Assembly: GCA_015350385.1 (NCBI GenBank)
Contig: WNKI01000002.1
Location: forward strand, 3,112,457 to 3,176,456
Origin: Aculops lycopersici
Lineage: Eukaryota; Arthropoda; Arachnida; Trombidiformes; Eriophyidae
Direction: 5' to 3'
DNA: 64,000 bases
How positions within the stretch are numbered: position 1 is the first letter of the stretch; each line of letters starts with the position of its first letter. Under the pieces are notes generated by a model that saw only the letters and a list, made by a program, of their open reading frames with translations, did not search any database and had not been told where the DNA came from. The translations under genes were made by a program, and so were the position numbers. Positions 1 through 10,080 of the stretch are shown in pieces.

Positions 1-287
1 CCCACTTGAGAGTTATAGTTATCGATCTATCAGACCAACAGTCTATCTGTCCACCTTGTTTGATTGTCATCATCATCATCACTATCACAAACAACAATTT
101 GGACCTATTACCATCACCTAGCGTTAGCGTTAGCGGTAGCATGTACATAAGACAGTATACCATTCAACCAAATAAAATCGCTCAACTTAATGTTACCTTA
201 AAACTTATTATCGCCTGACCGCAAATTTCATCCATGAGTGACATTTCGCCGTTCATAAAAGGAGTCTCTAACAATTTCGATGTCTCT

Positions 288-1001
288 CTATTGCTTTATT
301 TGTTGTTCCACTATTTTCTTGGCAGCCTCGTCGTCATATTCGTGCTCATGAGTCTTGTAGTAGAAATCCTCACCATACTTATCGATAACCTCCTTTCGTT
401 TCGCCTTGCCATTTGTAACAGCAATTCTAAATAGATCGCTAAAGTGGGCGATGGACTGTGGGCTATCGTCGTTTCCAGGTATCGGATAGGTGACTAATCT
501 GGGATCAGCATTTGTATCGCATATTCCAATTGTAGGAACCAAAACTTTGCTTGCCATTCTAATTGCCGGATGGGGTTTTTCCATGTGGACCGTGCTAAAC
601 CAGATACACAGATCAGGTAAACGCGTTACAGCTCCGAATGTTTTTACAGTTTGAGTGAAGATCTTATCGGACCACCTTCTACAATGAGCAAATTCCCCGC
701 ACTCCTTAGCTGCCCGCTCGACTATCTGTCCATTTTGTCTACATTGATGTGCAAATAATATAATACCATTTCTGTAAGCTATCTCGGCTGTAACATTCAG
801 AGCCTTTTTTAGGTGACTTGCTGTCTTCTCCAAGTCAATAATAAGAACTCCTAATCGCTTGCCGAATATATAAGGTCTCATGTGTCCATTAAGATGATCC
901 TCTTTATGTCCAAAATGGACTCTCGCTTCTAGTAAGGATTCCACTTTGACTAGATCATTTACATTGAAAAAATCCTTGGACTTGATGAGCGACCGCAGCA
1001 T
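288..1001 (-). CDS. MRPS2: Mitochondrial small-subunit ribosomal protein uS2m
   Basis: This is a complete one-exon gene of 237 codons plus stop for the mitochondrial homologue of ribosomal protein S2, a component of the mitoribosomal small subunit. Family features are visible: the N-terminal block ARVHFGHKEDHLNGHMRPYI, the core GKRLGVLIIDLEKTASHLKK, and the C-terminal VPTIGICDTNADPRLVTYPI, which is the usual S2 nucleotide-fold signature. The frame is open a few codons further upstream, but only through a TTG, so the ATG at 1001 is the start. The basic N-terminus (MLRSLIKSKDFF) could act as a mitochondrial targeting signal. It is divergent from the orphan at 1355, with about 350 bases between them as a shared promoter region. 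Confidence 0.9.
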   Translation of the reverse strand: MLRSLIKSKDFFNVNDLVKVESLLEARVHFGHKEDHLNGHMRPYIFGKRLGVLIIDLEKTASHLKKALNVTAEIAYRNGIILFAHQCRQNGQIVERAAKECGEFAHCRRWSDKIFTQTVKTFGAVTRLPDLCIWFSTVHMEKPHPAIRMASKVLVPTIGICDTNADPRLVTYPIPGNDDSPQSIAHFSDLFRIAVTNGKAKRKEVIDKYGEDFYYKTHEHEYDDEAAKKIVEQQIKQ

Positions 1002-1354
1002 TGTGGAAATTGAACTCAATATATAGTATCTAAATAACGGTCGATGATATATAAGTGAATGTTGAATGCTGGTAAGATTAATGATGGGGGAATATATCGT
1101 GTCTACACGTGATGACTTCTAAACATAAACAAGCAGCCCAATATCGGCCGGCTGTTTGTGCGTGTTACGCGAGACCGCTCATTTCGAGCGCAATTTGTAT
1201 ACCGCGCCTTTTGCGCCCATTCTGTGCGACCATTTTTAACATGGACTTCACTCATGCTTTAGCTACCCACGAGTTAACATCTACCCAGTTACTTTACTAT
1301 TGGATCCACCATCCACCTTAGAATATTGTGACGAAACTAGTGTTTGGAACGTTC
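1002..1354. other. Divergent intergenic region between MRPS2 and the 1355 orphan
   Basis: This 353-base spacer separates two divergently transcribed genes and probably holds both promoters. A short plus-strand reading frame starts at the ATG at 1241 and stops at 1319-1321. It is not recognisable and could be an upstream ORF or leader exon of the following gene. Confidence 0.5.
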
Positions 1355-1807
1355 ATGCGCGATTCACATGTGTTAGTCACATGTTGGAATACAAAGCTAG
1401 CTCTAGAGTTCGGCGATTCGATTGCAGCGAATCAGATCCCTCGCTCCCATTGTATATTCTTCAATGATTATAATCCAATTATTAAAACTATGAACGAACC
1501 ACCTATCAAGAGAATCAAGTCAGGACAAGACTTCATGGATCTCATATGTGATTGTTATGATCTCAAATTTAATAGCAAAACCATGTGCGAAGAGGAGAAG
1601 CAACGGCTTAGAGCTGGCGTTAAGCGCATACGTGAAACCTTGGAACAAACCAAATCTTCTAGTGACATAACATTTGGAGATACCAGAACTAATTCAAAAA
1701 TTACATGGGGCAAATGTCTAGCCCTCTTACTTGAAGATGGCTCTAATAGCCTTACTGCAATCGGAATACTCACTGGTAAACTGAGTCCCGGAGGAGGAGT
1801 TCTATAA
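1355..1807 (+). CDS. Orphan protein with a BH1-like motif (possible Bcl-2 relative)
   Basis: This open frame gives 150 residues from the ATG at 1355, or 105 from the in-frame ATG at 1490, which has an A at -3. I do not recognise the family with certainty. Residues 115-127 read KITWGKCLALLLE, which resembles the BH1 segment of Bcl-2/BOK proteins (consensus near NWGR or ITWGK followed by a hydrophobic helix), and the charged stretch before it could be a helix. There is no BH2-like WI..NGGW and no C-terminal membrane anchor in this frame; the protein ends in SPGGGVL. The gene may be truncated, may have further exons, or the motif may be chance. It is convergent with eIF4A, about 360 bases away. 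Confidence 0.4.
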   Translation: MRDSHVLVTCWNTKLALEFGDSIAANQIPRSHCIFFNDYNPIIKTMNEPPIKRIKSGQDFMDLICDCYDLKFNSKTMCEEEKQRLRAGVKRIRETLEQTKSSSDITFGDTRTNSKITWGKCLALLLEDGSNSLTAIGILTGKLSPGGGVL

Positions 1808-2165
1808 ACCACATACGCAATAGAGACACTGGTAGAGAGGCCAACGATGAAGAAAAAGCTCGACACGATTTGACAAAAAACTTATTAATTATTTGTAATT
1901 AAACTCTTTAATCTTTACGTTATATTGGCATATCAATATAAACAGTTTAGTTTCATCCAAAGTGAACTCTACAATTGATCTCTTTGCCTCTCATATAACA
2001 TCTTGCCGATTTTTCTTCGTTTTTTAGGAGTTTCTTTTTTGTTGTTTGTTGTCGTGTTTCCGTGTTTTCATCTATTCGATTATATAATGTTGGTTACATG
2101 TTTCATTGATTTTCAAATTTGTTTATTCAATTAGAATTAATGACCAAGGATTTGTTGTAAATCGC
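1808..2165. other. Convergent 3' flanks of the orphan and eIF4A
   Basis: AT-rich spacer between two convergent stop codons. A minus-strand poly(A) signal (AATAAA, written tttatt on the plus strand) lies at about 2122-2127, roughly 40 bases past the eIF4A stop. No other gene is visible. Confidence 0.6.
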
Positions 2166-3693
2166 CTAAAGTAAGTCAGCAACATCAGCTGGCATCTCTT
2201 GAATCTCGGTTCCGTAGAAGGTCATAATATCCTGTAGAATCCTCTTATCGTCTGGTGTTACAAAGTTGATTGCAGCTCCTTTACGACCAAAACGACCACC
2301 TCGACCAATACGATGGATGTAGTTCTCGCGGTTGTTTGGTAGATCGTAGTTGATGACCATGGAAACTTGTTGAACGTCAATACCACGAGCCAAGAGGTCG
2401 GTGGTGATTAGAACACGACTTGAGCCAGTTCTGAATTCTTTCATAATCAACTCACGCTCCGTCTGAGGCATTTCACCGTGCTGTATAGTGCAGTCGAGAA
2501 GAATAGTATTCGATGGTTAGACTCTTATCACAATAGATGATGCAATAAAGTAATGATAATTTTTAGTAATAAAAGTGTAGTAGTAGCTATTGAGGTAAAC
2601 ATCATTAGGATCGAGACCCTAAATAGATGCACACCTCACCCAGCTACAACTCTCATTTGCTTTACTCCAACTGCGACGACCCCACATAATCTGGTATTGC
2701 GATTCATGTGAGTGCTTTTTGTGGAGAAGGTATCAGAGTGAAGCAACTTATTTAGACTGATAAACTTACCATTGAAGATACTGTAAAGTCCTTGAGACTC
2801 ATTTGTCTGGCCAACCAGTCGACTTTCCTCCTGGTGTTACAGAAGATAACTGCTTGTGTAATTGTCAACGTCTCGTAGAGGTCGCACAAAGTTTCAAACT
2901 TCCATTCCTCCTTCTGGATTGATATGTAAAACTGCTTAATACCCTCAAGGGTGAGCTCCTCTTTTCTGACCAAAATGTTGATTGGATTTCTCATAAACTT
3001 TTTCGTCACCTCAAGAACTTCGGTCGGCATTGTCGCAGATAGTAGGATAACTTGCATGTCATTGGGAAGAAACTTGAAAACATCATAGATTTGGTCCTTG
3101 AAACCCCTAGATAACATCTCGTCGGCTTCATCCAGTACAAACATTTTGATATGTTGTGGCTTCAGGGCACCACGTTGGATCATATCATAAACACGACCTG
3201 GTGTTCCAACGATAACTTGAACACCCTCTTCAAGTTTGGTCAAATCGGTTCCAACGCTGGTACCTCCGACACAAGCGTGACACTTAACCTTGAGATGATC
3301 ACCCAAGGCGATGACGACCTTTTGGATCTGTTGGGCAAGCTCACGTGTAGGCGCCAGGATTAGGGCTTGACATTCTGGACTTTCTGTATCAATGTTTTGT
3401 AATACAGCAATTGAGAATGTGGCCGTCTTACCAGTACCCGATTGAGCCTGAGCAATGACATCGTGGCCCTTGATACATGGTGCAATGGCGCGCTGCTGAA
3501 TGGCCGATGGTCGCTCGAAACCGTAGGCGAAGACACCACGAAGCAATTCGTGGTTTAGATTCATATCTTCAAAGCTATTAACAACTTCATCCCAGGTAGA
3601 CTCAATGACTCCATCTGGATCCATTTCCTTGTTACGATTCTCTTCGGCAGCATTGATTTGGTTGGCTCCAACGTCGGAATTATTGTAGGCCAT
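2166..3693 (-). CDS. eIF4A: Eukaryotic initiation factor 4A, DEAD-box RNA helicase
   Basis: The gene has two exons, 2770..3693 and 2166..2480, giving 412 residues, the normal eIF4A length. The intron (2481..2769) has a GTAAGT donor directly after the ATG codon of VSSM and a TACAG acceptor before HGEMPQ, which exactly rejoins the conserved segment. All helicase motifs are present: the Q motif (GFERPSAIQQRAI), motif I AQSGTGKT, Ia PTRELAQQ, Ib TPGR, II DEAD, III SAT, IV VIFCNT, V ARGID and VI HRIGRGGR. Motif VI has Gly where most eIF4A proteins have Ser, but HRxGRxxR is intact. The protein unwinds 5' UTRs as part of eIF4F in the cytoplasm. It is divergent from SETD2. Confidence 0.96.
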
Positions 3694-5052
3694 GTTGATG
3701 TTTTTTAATTTTTAAGAGGGTTAAACTATAAATATATATAATATCTTGCCTCTCACTTCTGCTTAGTTGTCCTGGTTGTCTTTCCGTGTAAATATAGTGA
3801 AATAATAATAATTTCAATATGTATTTCAATATATATGATACCTCGTCTTATTTTTGCGCACCTCGTGCGTTTGTGCACCAAAGGCACAGCGAACTCACAG
3901 TGCGGAGCAACGAATGTTATAGTGGACGCGCATCCCTACGCATGCGCCACCCAATCTTTGTCTCTTCCGGGGCGCCAAAACCAAACTAACCGCGCGGGCC
4001 ACGCGAGAAAAACAAGCACCTCCCTTCTGTCAACTCAAAGAGGCGTCACCACTCCGACCCGCAGAGTACCGCGCTCGTTGTTCGCGCGAGCTGTGTGCGC
4101 TCCTACCAACATCAGCTTTCCACGGCTTGGAAGAAATAGTGGGCGAAAGTTGGCTAGAGCTGGTGTAGAGAATGGCAGCAGCAGCAGCCACAAGCAGGAA
4201 GTAGCAGCAGCAGCCGCGGCGCCAGCGTATTTTCTCCCTGATCCCCCTGAGCAAAGTGTGTGGTTTCTCTCATTGGGTGCGTGTGTTGTGGCAGGCTCTC
4301 TTTCTATAATATTTTTCATTCCCTCTGTGTGTTTTCCTATCGTAAGTTGTTGGGCTCCCCCTGTTGTTGTTGCAGTGCAGAGTGAAGCGCGCTATTGCTG
4401 CTGCCGCCATCGTCGCTGGCCCATGAACGCGAAACCGAGAGGGAAAGAGAAAACAGGGCGAGCGATGTTTCGAGTGTCCCAAAACCGGTAGATTATTCCT
4501 TCCCCAAGAATTATTTCCACTGCTTTAACTCAGTTGGAATTCGAATACAAAATAATCTCTTTAATAAGGGACTACAAGTTTGGTGGGAAAATAAGTTGAA
4601 GCTAATTTGGGACAATACCATGATTGCACTAGTGAAATCATAGGAAAGAGTGTAGTTTCTTCTACCAAGTAGTTGCTCGTAGAAAACTACACAGTCCGCG
4701 TATATTCATCGGTTCGTCTTTATCTTGCTGTATTCTCTCTCTCTATCTCGCACTCAATTCCCTCTCAGTATCTCACTCTCGTAATATATTTTTTAGATGA
4801 CCAGAATCCAATTTTGTGTCAGGATACATATTAAATCCCACAACACAAACACAATCAACAATACAACCAATAACTCCACCTGATTTATATACTATTAACA
4901 AAGTAATCAAAACTCTCTAGATATAAGTTGAAGATCAAAAGTATTCTATCATCATTATATCATTGTATATTATTGTTGTTAACACAATTAAAATATTATT
5001 ATTATTATTATTAGCAGCATCACCACCACCACCACTACTATCAACATCAAAT
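3694..5052. promoter_or_regulatory. Divergent promoter and leader region, eIF4A and SETD2
   Basis: About 1.36 kb between two divergent starts. The part from 3840 to 4450 is GC-richer, with CG dinucleotides and CAG/GCA triplets, and long frames there lack any recognisable protein; they look like composition effects. From 4650 to 5050 it is AT-rich with ATT and CAC triplet runs and probably forms the SETD2 5' UTR. Confidence 0.5.
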
Positions 5053-8000
5053 ATGGAAAAAATTAAGACGAGGTGGAGGAAAAATTACCTCGAGGGCGAC
5101 ACTGATATTGGTCGCAATGATGATGATACAAATGATAATCAATCTGCCCTTCATAATCAGCAACACGATGATCGCAACAACCACCTCAACAATCATCACC
5201 ATAGTAATGGTCCCCACAATAATTGTAACGATAATAATTTTACCACCAGTAACCACAATAACAACAAGAAAGACAAACATTTGAAGCCACCGACTTACGA
5301 GCCAATAACTGAGAATCTCTACCTAGACAAAAGGAGCAAAGAGCATAGTAGAAGTAGAAAAGATGCTCGCTCCATGGTATGCGATTGCATTCTGACCAAA
5401 GAAGAGAGAGCTAGGGGTATATTAGGTTGTTTAGACGATTGTTTGAACCGAATGCTTATGATTGAATGTGGGCCAAAGTGCGCACTAGGTGACCATTGTC
5501 TTAATAAAAGATTCCAAAAATGTCAATCAGCACAAGTGGAAATCTTCAAGACAAGAAAGAAGGGCTGGGGTTTGAGGACAACGCAAAAGTTGCCTGCTAA
5601 CTCGTTTATCATGGAATATGTAGGTGAAGTTATCAAATCAAAAGAGTTTAGGAGTCGAGTTAAAGAGTATAACAAACAGAAGGTTAAGCATCATTATTTT
5701 ATGGCTCTGAGGAGTGATGAGATCATAGACGCCACTGTGAAGGGTAATATGACGCGCTTCATAAATCACAGTTGTGAACCTAATTGCGAGACTCAGAAAT
5801 GGACTGTAAATGGAGACCTAAGGATAGGCTTCTTCACAATCAAAGACCTGGAAGCTGGCGACGAGGTTACTTTCGATTACCAGTTTCAACGTTATGGCCG
5901 AAAGGCACAAAAGTGCTATTGCGAGGCGCCTTCTTGTCGAGGTTACATTGGAGGCAATGAGCAAACACTGTCCCTTGATGGTAATGCATCATCTCCACTC
6001 ATTAACAAATCTCACAAGAAATCTTTCAAACATGGACTCCTGCTTGATGTAACCACAGAGGACAAGATAACAGCTTTAGCTGAAAACGCAGCTCAAGGTC
6101 TCAAGACCAAAGAACAGGTCATAGCATTAGCCAGTCTATCGTTGAAGGCCGAGGAGGTCAAGGATAGGAGAAAGTTATTAGAAATTATTCGGGTTACTAA
6201 ATCAGATATTTCTCTAAGGTTATTTGTCGACTACCACGGGCTTGAAATCATTTGTTTATGGATGCGAGATCCTGATGCCGACTACGACTTCAAGTCCGCG
6301 ATATTGGACATACTAGAGAGATTGCCAATATCAAACAAAACCAAGGTTCTCGAAAGCAATGTCTACCGAATGGTAGAACGTTGGGCCAATGAGGAACCTA
6401 AGCCCGTCGCAGGATCAACAGAATCTAATGATTTACCCGATACAAATGGGGAGAGTAAAACAGATGAACTATCAGCGTCACAGGAATCAGACAAGTCAAC
6501 AACAAACAACGAAAATCGTGATAACCATGACTCAACAACACAACCTTCGTCACAAACCTCCGATGATCAACCAACACCACAACAGCACCTAACCAACTCA
6601 ACCAATATAAGGCACCTTGCAAATAGATTATTGAAAAAGTTCCAGGCATTGAGTCCTGGGTTCAAAATACCTCGACTCAATAGGTTACAAAGAATGGAAA
6701 TAGAAAAGAAGATGGAGGAGGAGATGACCAAAGAAGAAACGCAAAACGATCGATCGACATCAGAGCAAAAGAATCTTCTTTCTGCCAGAAATTATTTCAG
6801 AAACAATACTTTGAATGGTACTGACAAGAAGGATATCTCGTCCAAAACCGCACAACCTGCCATCAAACGAAAGTTTGATTCCATTACAAACAATATTGAC
6901 CTCACACCTGCACCAAGATTGAGCAAAGAAGAGCATCGATTGCAATTCGAGATGCACGTTCGCTTAAAGGATTACTATGATACCATAGAGAAACATTATG
7001 GTTTCGCCGCAGCTGAGCAGATGAAGATGAACCAAAGAGCTTTCGCAAATATGCCTATGAACAACCTACCCGGACCCATGAATAACTTACCCCTGTCACA
7101 ATTAGCCTTTTTTAACCCTGCTCATCTTGCGCCACCCATTCTCACGAGCCAACCACCCCCACAACTCAACCACCAGCCGCCAATAATCGCAGCTGTAGCT
7201 GCCGGGCTAGCACCGGATACCACCCTTCACACAGCGCCACCGCCAATCGGCCTCGAATTGGACCCATCAAAGCAAACAGTACAGCAACCTAATTTAATGA
7301 CGCCAATCGCGCAGAATAGTGCAAATTACCACGATCTGTACGAGCACCCAGAGCCAAGTGTTGCCACGAGTTCTATCACGAACGATGTCACTATGGAACC
7401 AGTTAGACCTGAACCAACCAGGTTACCATCTTTGGTAATCTTAGCCAATAATTCTATCGAAGCAGCGCATGAAATTGATGACGATCTAGCATTTAATATT
7501 TGTGATTATGACGAACATTATTGGACTCGGGATAAGCCACTGGGCGTCGAAGATGTCGTAAATGACCCATATCCTTGCCCAGGCTCTTATTACACCACGC
7601 CAGAGGGCGAATCCTGGTTCGCAACAGTCACACTGGACAGGAAAGCTCAACAACCGAGAACTGTGATACTCAATTTACAAATCAGGTCCGATGCGGAGCA
7701 ATCGCAGACCGCATCGCCCATCAAGCAAACTACCAAGTCGATAACAACAACCCAAACACTAACCTCAAATAAGCAGCAAGCTCCATCTTCGACAGATACA
7801 TATCAAGAATCTCCAAATAATGAAAACATCAAGATCAAGAAGAAACTATTTGAACATGGAGTTAGCAAGTTTATAAAGGATGCATTGAGTGCCTATTACA
7901 AGCCAGATTGCCCGTCGGCCAGAATAACATCAAAAGAAGACTTTGTGTTCCTTGCAAGGAAATTGACCTTAGCTGTTCTGGAGAAGGAACTCAACCGTAA

Positions 8001-8103
8001 GGGTTGCAATGGACTCACATGCAATAAACAAGTGAGGAGGAAAGTAGAAGATTTTGTCAGGACTTATATGACCAAATTCGGCAAAATCTATACGCGAATT
8101 TAA
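5053..8103 (+). CDS. SETD2: SETD2-type histone H3 lysine-36 methyltransferase
   Basis: This one-exon gene encodes 1016 residues. The frame is open upstream but only through TTG; the ATG at 5053 has A at -3 and is taken as the start. Domains in order: a His/Asn-rich N-terminus; an AWS domain at about 108-156 (zinc cysteines such as VCDC); a SET domain at about 157-280 with the cofactor/catalytic motif RFINHSCEPNC and the FDYQF segment; a post-SET CYCEAPSCRGYIGG near 286-300; a long Pro/Gln/Asn-rich linker; and an SRI domain at the C-terminus (about 931-1015) that in this family binds the phosphorylated RNA polymerase II tail. No convincing WW domain is seen. It is much shorter than human or fly Set2, mainly at the N-terminus. 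The TAA stop overlaps an AATAAA poly(A) signal. Confidence 0.95.
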   Translation: MEKIKTRWRKNYLEGDTDIGRNDDDTNDNQSALHNQQHDDRNNHLNNHHHSNGPHNNCNDNNFTTSNHNNNKKDKHLKPPTYEPITENLYLDKRSKEHSRSRKDARSMVCDCILTKEERARGILGCLDDCLNRMLMIECGPKCALGDHCLNKRFQKCQSAQVEIFKTRKKGWGLRTTQKLPANSFIMEYVGEVIKSKEFRSRVKEYNKQKVKHHYFMALRSDEIIDATVKGNMTRFINHSCEPNCETQKWTVNGDLRIGFFTIKDLEAGDEVTFDYQFQRYGRKAQKCYCEAPSCRGYIGGNEQTLSLDGNASSPLINKSHKKSFKHGLLLDVTTEDKITALAENAAQGLKTKEQVIALASLSLKAEEVKDRRKLLEIIRVTKSDISLRLFVDYHGLEIICLWMRDPDADYDFKSAILDILERLPISNKTKVLESNVYRMVERWANEEPKPVAGSTESNDLPDTNGESKTDELSASQESDKSTTNNENRDNHDSTTQPSSQTSDDQPTPQQHLTNSTNIRHLANRLLKKFQALSPGFKIPRLNRLQRMEIEKKMEEEMTKEETQNDRSTSEQKNLLSARNYFRNNTLNGTDKKDISSKTAQPAIKRKFDSITNNIDLTPAPRLSKEEHRLQFEMHVRLKDYYDTIEKHYGFAAAEQMKMNQRAFANMPMNNLPGPMNNLPLSQLAFFNPAHLAPPILTSQPPPQLNHQPPIIAAVAAGLAPDTTLHTAPPPIGLELDPSKQTVQQPNLMTPIAQNSANYHDLYEHPEPSVATSSITNDVTMEPVRPEPTRLPSLVILANNSIEAAHEIDDDLAFNICDYDEHYWTRDKPLGVEDVVNDPYPCPGSYYTTPEGESWFATVTLDRKAQQPRTVILNLQIRSDAEQSQTASPIKQTTKSITTTQTLTSNKQQAPSSTDTYQESPNNENIKIKKKLFEHGVSKFIKDALSAYYKPDCPSARITSKEDFVFLARKLTLAVLEKELNRKGCNGLTCNKQVRRKVEDFVRTYMTKFGKIYTRI

Positions 8104-8107
8104 TAAA
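8102..8107 (+). terminator. Poly(A) signal overlapping the SETD2 stop codon
   Basis: AATAAA begins inside the TAA stop (8101-8103). If used, the 3' UTR is only about 15-30 bases, which would end the transcript before the convergent mL63 stop at 8145. Confidence 0.5.
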
Positions 8108-8144
8108 GTTGTTTCGAATTTACTGAATATTGTTTCAAACAAAT

Positions 8145-8495
8145 CTAACTATGTGTTTCGTGCGACCTACTCCTCTCAAATACCTCAATTATCTCCACCG
8201 CATACCTCTGACGCATTGGACTCTCGATTTTCGACGTGTACAGAGGGTCGACATCGTGACTTCTCTGGCCCAGAGTCTCCAGGTAGTCTAGCTCCTCATC
8301 GGCAGTAATATATGGCTTGCTTGTATACTTTTCTACTTGCTCCTCCTCTTTCCACCGTTGCCACAGCATATACCGGTCGCCCTTGGTGGCGGGCCTAATC
8401 CAACAGTGAGCGCCTTTTGTGGCCGAACCCCTGAACTTGGGCCTGAGACCGACGAATCCCGGGTGGTACTTGCACAATATTTGGGTGAGTCTCAT
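8145..8495 (-). CDS. Putative mitochondrial ribosomal protein mL63 (copy A)
   Basis: A one-exon gene of 116 residues with an ATG start. The N-terminus MRLTQILC..HPGF, the basic LRPKFRG segment, and the later KPYITADEE block resemble mitoribosomal mL63 (MRP63), in which a short basic N-terminal region is followed by a PY-T-EQE-type motif. The resemblance is weak and was judged by eye, so a different small mitochondrial protein is possible. The copy at 17349-17699 encodes exactly the same 116 residues, and the surrounding 1 kb is also the same at DNA level. It is convergent with SETD2, with only 41 bases between stops, and lies downstream of the DnaJ gene on the same strand. Confidence 0.55.
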   Translation of the reverse strand: MRLTQILCKYHPGFVGLRPKFRGSATKGAHCWIRPATKGDRYMLWQRWKEEEQVEKYTSKPYITADEELDYLETLGQRSHDVDPLYTSKIESPMRQRYAVEIIEVFERSRSHETHS

Positions 8496-9144
8496 TATGC
8501 TGATGTAAAATGAGATGAGATTAGCTAGTGATAAAGATTAAGTTATGATTGAGTCAAAAGTCTCGAATTGCTGCAAGTAATTGCAACGTTTCGAATGTAA
8601 ACAAACGAGTCGTGTGTTTTTGCGCCGCCCAGTGTGGGCACGCGTTTAGAGTTTCTCGTGGCCGCGGGATGTGCGTTGGATTCGAACTTGTCGACGCAAT
8701 GGTTGCCATAAGCGCACGCATTATTACATGATCTAGATTATCTCAGACATTGGCCCAGTAAATAACCCAATGCTCAAGTAAAATTTATTTATCGCGCGAG
8801 CACTCGAGTCTCACAATTTGGCTGTCAACAGATTAAAGCCTGTACTCGAGCACCTTGTTTACGGATGGCGACAAGTCCGCGGACGAGAAAGTTGTGTACG
8901 TCACTAGAGTTGGCTCGTCATTGTTTCGTCTGCCACTTCCGGTCTTGCCGCTGAAGTTTGGGATGAAGGGTTCAGGTTGTTTGACATTCCTTCTCCTCTC
9001 GTACAATTTGGGCATCGCGGTAGCCTGTCTGGGTGTCGCGGAGGGTGTAGCTCGATTGGTGGGCTCAGTGGTTGCAGTCCTATGTGTTCGTTGAGTATCT
9101 GACTTTTCTAGTTGATCACTTTGAGTTGTTTGTGGCACTTCGTT
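8146..9144. repeat. Near-identical duplicated block, copy A left tract
   Basis: This tract matches 17350-18348 at a constant offset of 9204 bases. I saw no difference from about 8160 to 9144, including the 337-base intergenic spacer between mL63 and DnaJ. The match stops abruptly inside the DnaJ coding region. Confidence 0.9.
8496..8832. other. Spacer between DnaJ copy A and mL63 copy A
   Basis: This 337-base spacer carries the DnaJ 3' end, with a minus-strand AATAAA at about 8784-8789, and the mL63 promoter. It is the same in copy B at 17700-18036. Confidence 0.55.
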
Positions 9145-10080
9145 CTCTTTATCGTCGCTGGCCGGGACATTAGAGTCGTTCTTCAATTTCGCATTTCTAT
9201 TCTCATCAGGCAGTTCACTAGCTTGATTTGTAAAGATTGTCTCGCTTTCTCCATCATTTTTAATCTCATCGTGACTGCTGACAGTAACGTTTGCGTCACA
9301 AGTTGAATTGTTATTCTTATCTTTGTCATTTTCATCATTGATCCTAACATGAATATTGGCGGCATCGGCCTGCGATGCCTCAACCGTTGGCTTCGTTCCG
9401 ATGGTTGTTGTAGATTCTGATCCTGTAGACGGGGCTGAAGTTGAGATTCTGGGGGACCTGATATCATCATTTGTCCTAGTAGATTTCTTGATTATGTTTT
9501 CTTGTTTCTTAAATGCTTTCTTCAGGAATGGGTCGTTTAGATGTGAGAAGTGTACTCGTTTAATTAGATCAAACGGGCTGTTGAATAGATCGTCGGTGCC
9601 AAAAAAGTCCCGAAAAATCGCATCCGCGTCAGTAGACCATGATCGCTCCGTGAAAAACGGATCTTTGAATGCATCCTCGAATAAGTTTCTTTTGAATTCC
9701 GGACCGGAAGTCTGTTCAGTGGAAGTGAAAAAAGCGGTGCGGCTCCGTTGGTGTCTATTGTTTTGGAAGTAATGGAACCTCGTTCTACCTGCGCTCGAGT
9801 TTGACCCGTTCGATGCCGAGGTGGAGGTGTGATTTGCGTGGCTGCGGCCCTCGTTTGCTCTTCGAACTCCATCTTTGCCGTACCTATCATAAATTTGTCG
9901 CTTCTTTCCGTCGCTCAATACAAAGTAAGCCTCGCCAATTTGCTTAAACTTGGCCTCAGCTTCTTCTTTCCGGTTTGGGTTTTTGTCTGGGTGCCACTTG
10001 AGCGCCAACTGTCTGTACGCCTTCTTGACCTCAATGTCTGTGGCATTTCTCGCCAGTCCCAAGGTTTCGTAATATTCCAT
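8833..10080 (-). CDS. DNAJB6-like J-domain co-chaperone (copy A)
   Basis: A one-exon gene of 415 residues. The J domain occupies residues 1-70 with HPD at 30-32, needed to stimulate Hsp70 ATPase. It is followed by a segment rich in Phe, Asp and Pro (FEDAFKDPFF, DAIFRDFFG) like the class B DNAJB6/B2 proteins, a Ser/Thr/Asn/Asp-rich disordered linker, and a conserved C-terminal block (KLYERRRNVKQPEPFIPNF ... VLEYRL). There is no signal peptide or membrane segment, so it is probably cytosolic or nuclear. Its paralogue at 18037-19308 is nearly identical at both ends but strongly divergent between about residues 111 and 312. The start is the ATG at 10080, in front of the J domain. Confidence 0.9.
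   Translation of the reverse strand: MEYYETLGLARNATDIEVKKAYRQLALKWHPDKNPNRKEEAEAKFKQIGEAYFVLSDGKKRQIYDRYGKDGVRRANEGRSHANHTSTSASNGSNSSAGRTRFHYFQNNRHQRSRTAFFTSTEQTSGPEFKRNLFEDAFKDPFFTERSWSTDADAIFRDFFGTDDLFNSPFDLIKRVHFSHLNDPFLKKAFKKQENIIKKSTRTNDDIRSPRISTSAPSTGSESTTTIGTKPTVEASQADAANIHVRINDENDKDKNNNSTCDANVTVSSHDEIKNDGESETIFTNQASELPDENRNAKLKNDSNVPASDDKENEVPQTTQSDQLEKSDTQRTHRTATTEPTNRATPSATPRQATAMPKLYERRRNVKQPEPFIPNFSGKTGSGRRNNDEPTLVTYTTFSSADLSPSVNKVLEYRL
9749..10080. repeat. Near-identical duplicated block, copy A right tract
   Basis: Matches 18977-19308 at an offset of 9228 with only two mismatches seen (10039 and 10041, giving Thr versus Ser at residue 14). It ends at the start codon; upstream DNA differs at once. 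Between this and the left tract (9145-9748) the copies are diverged. Confidence 0.88.

Noticed and set aside
3835..4491. Long plus-strand frame of 218 codons, with minus-strand frames opposite
   Set aside because: GC-rich promoter region with triplet runs; the translation is Arg/Ser/Ala-rich and matches no family, and all frames there are similarly open.
4963..5052. Upstream extension of SETD2 with a hydrophobic N-terminus
   Set aside because: It begins at TTG and is encoded by ATT and CAC triplet repeats; not a real signal peptide.
8660..8720. TTCGAA-type loop resembling a tRNA T-arm
   Set aside because: Flanking bases do not form the T stem, and no acceptor or anticodon arms are found.
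9112..9772. Plus-strand frames opposite the DnaJ gene
   Set aside because: Shadows of the minus-strand coding sequence, without independent features.
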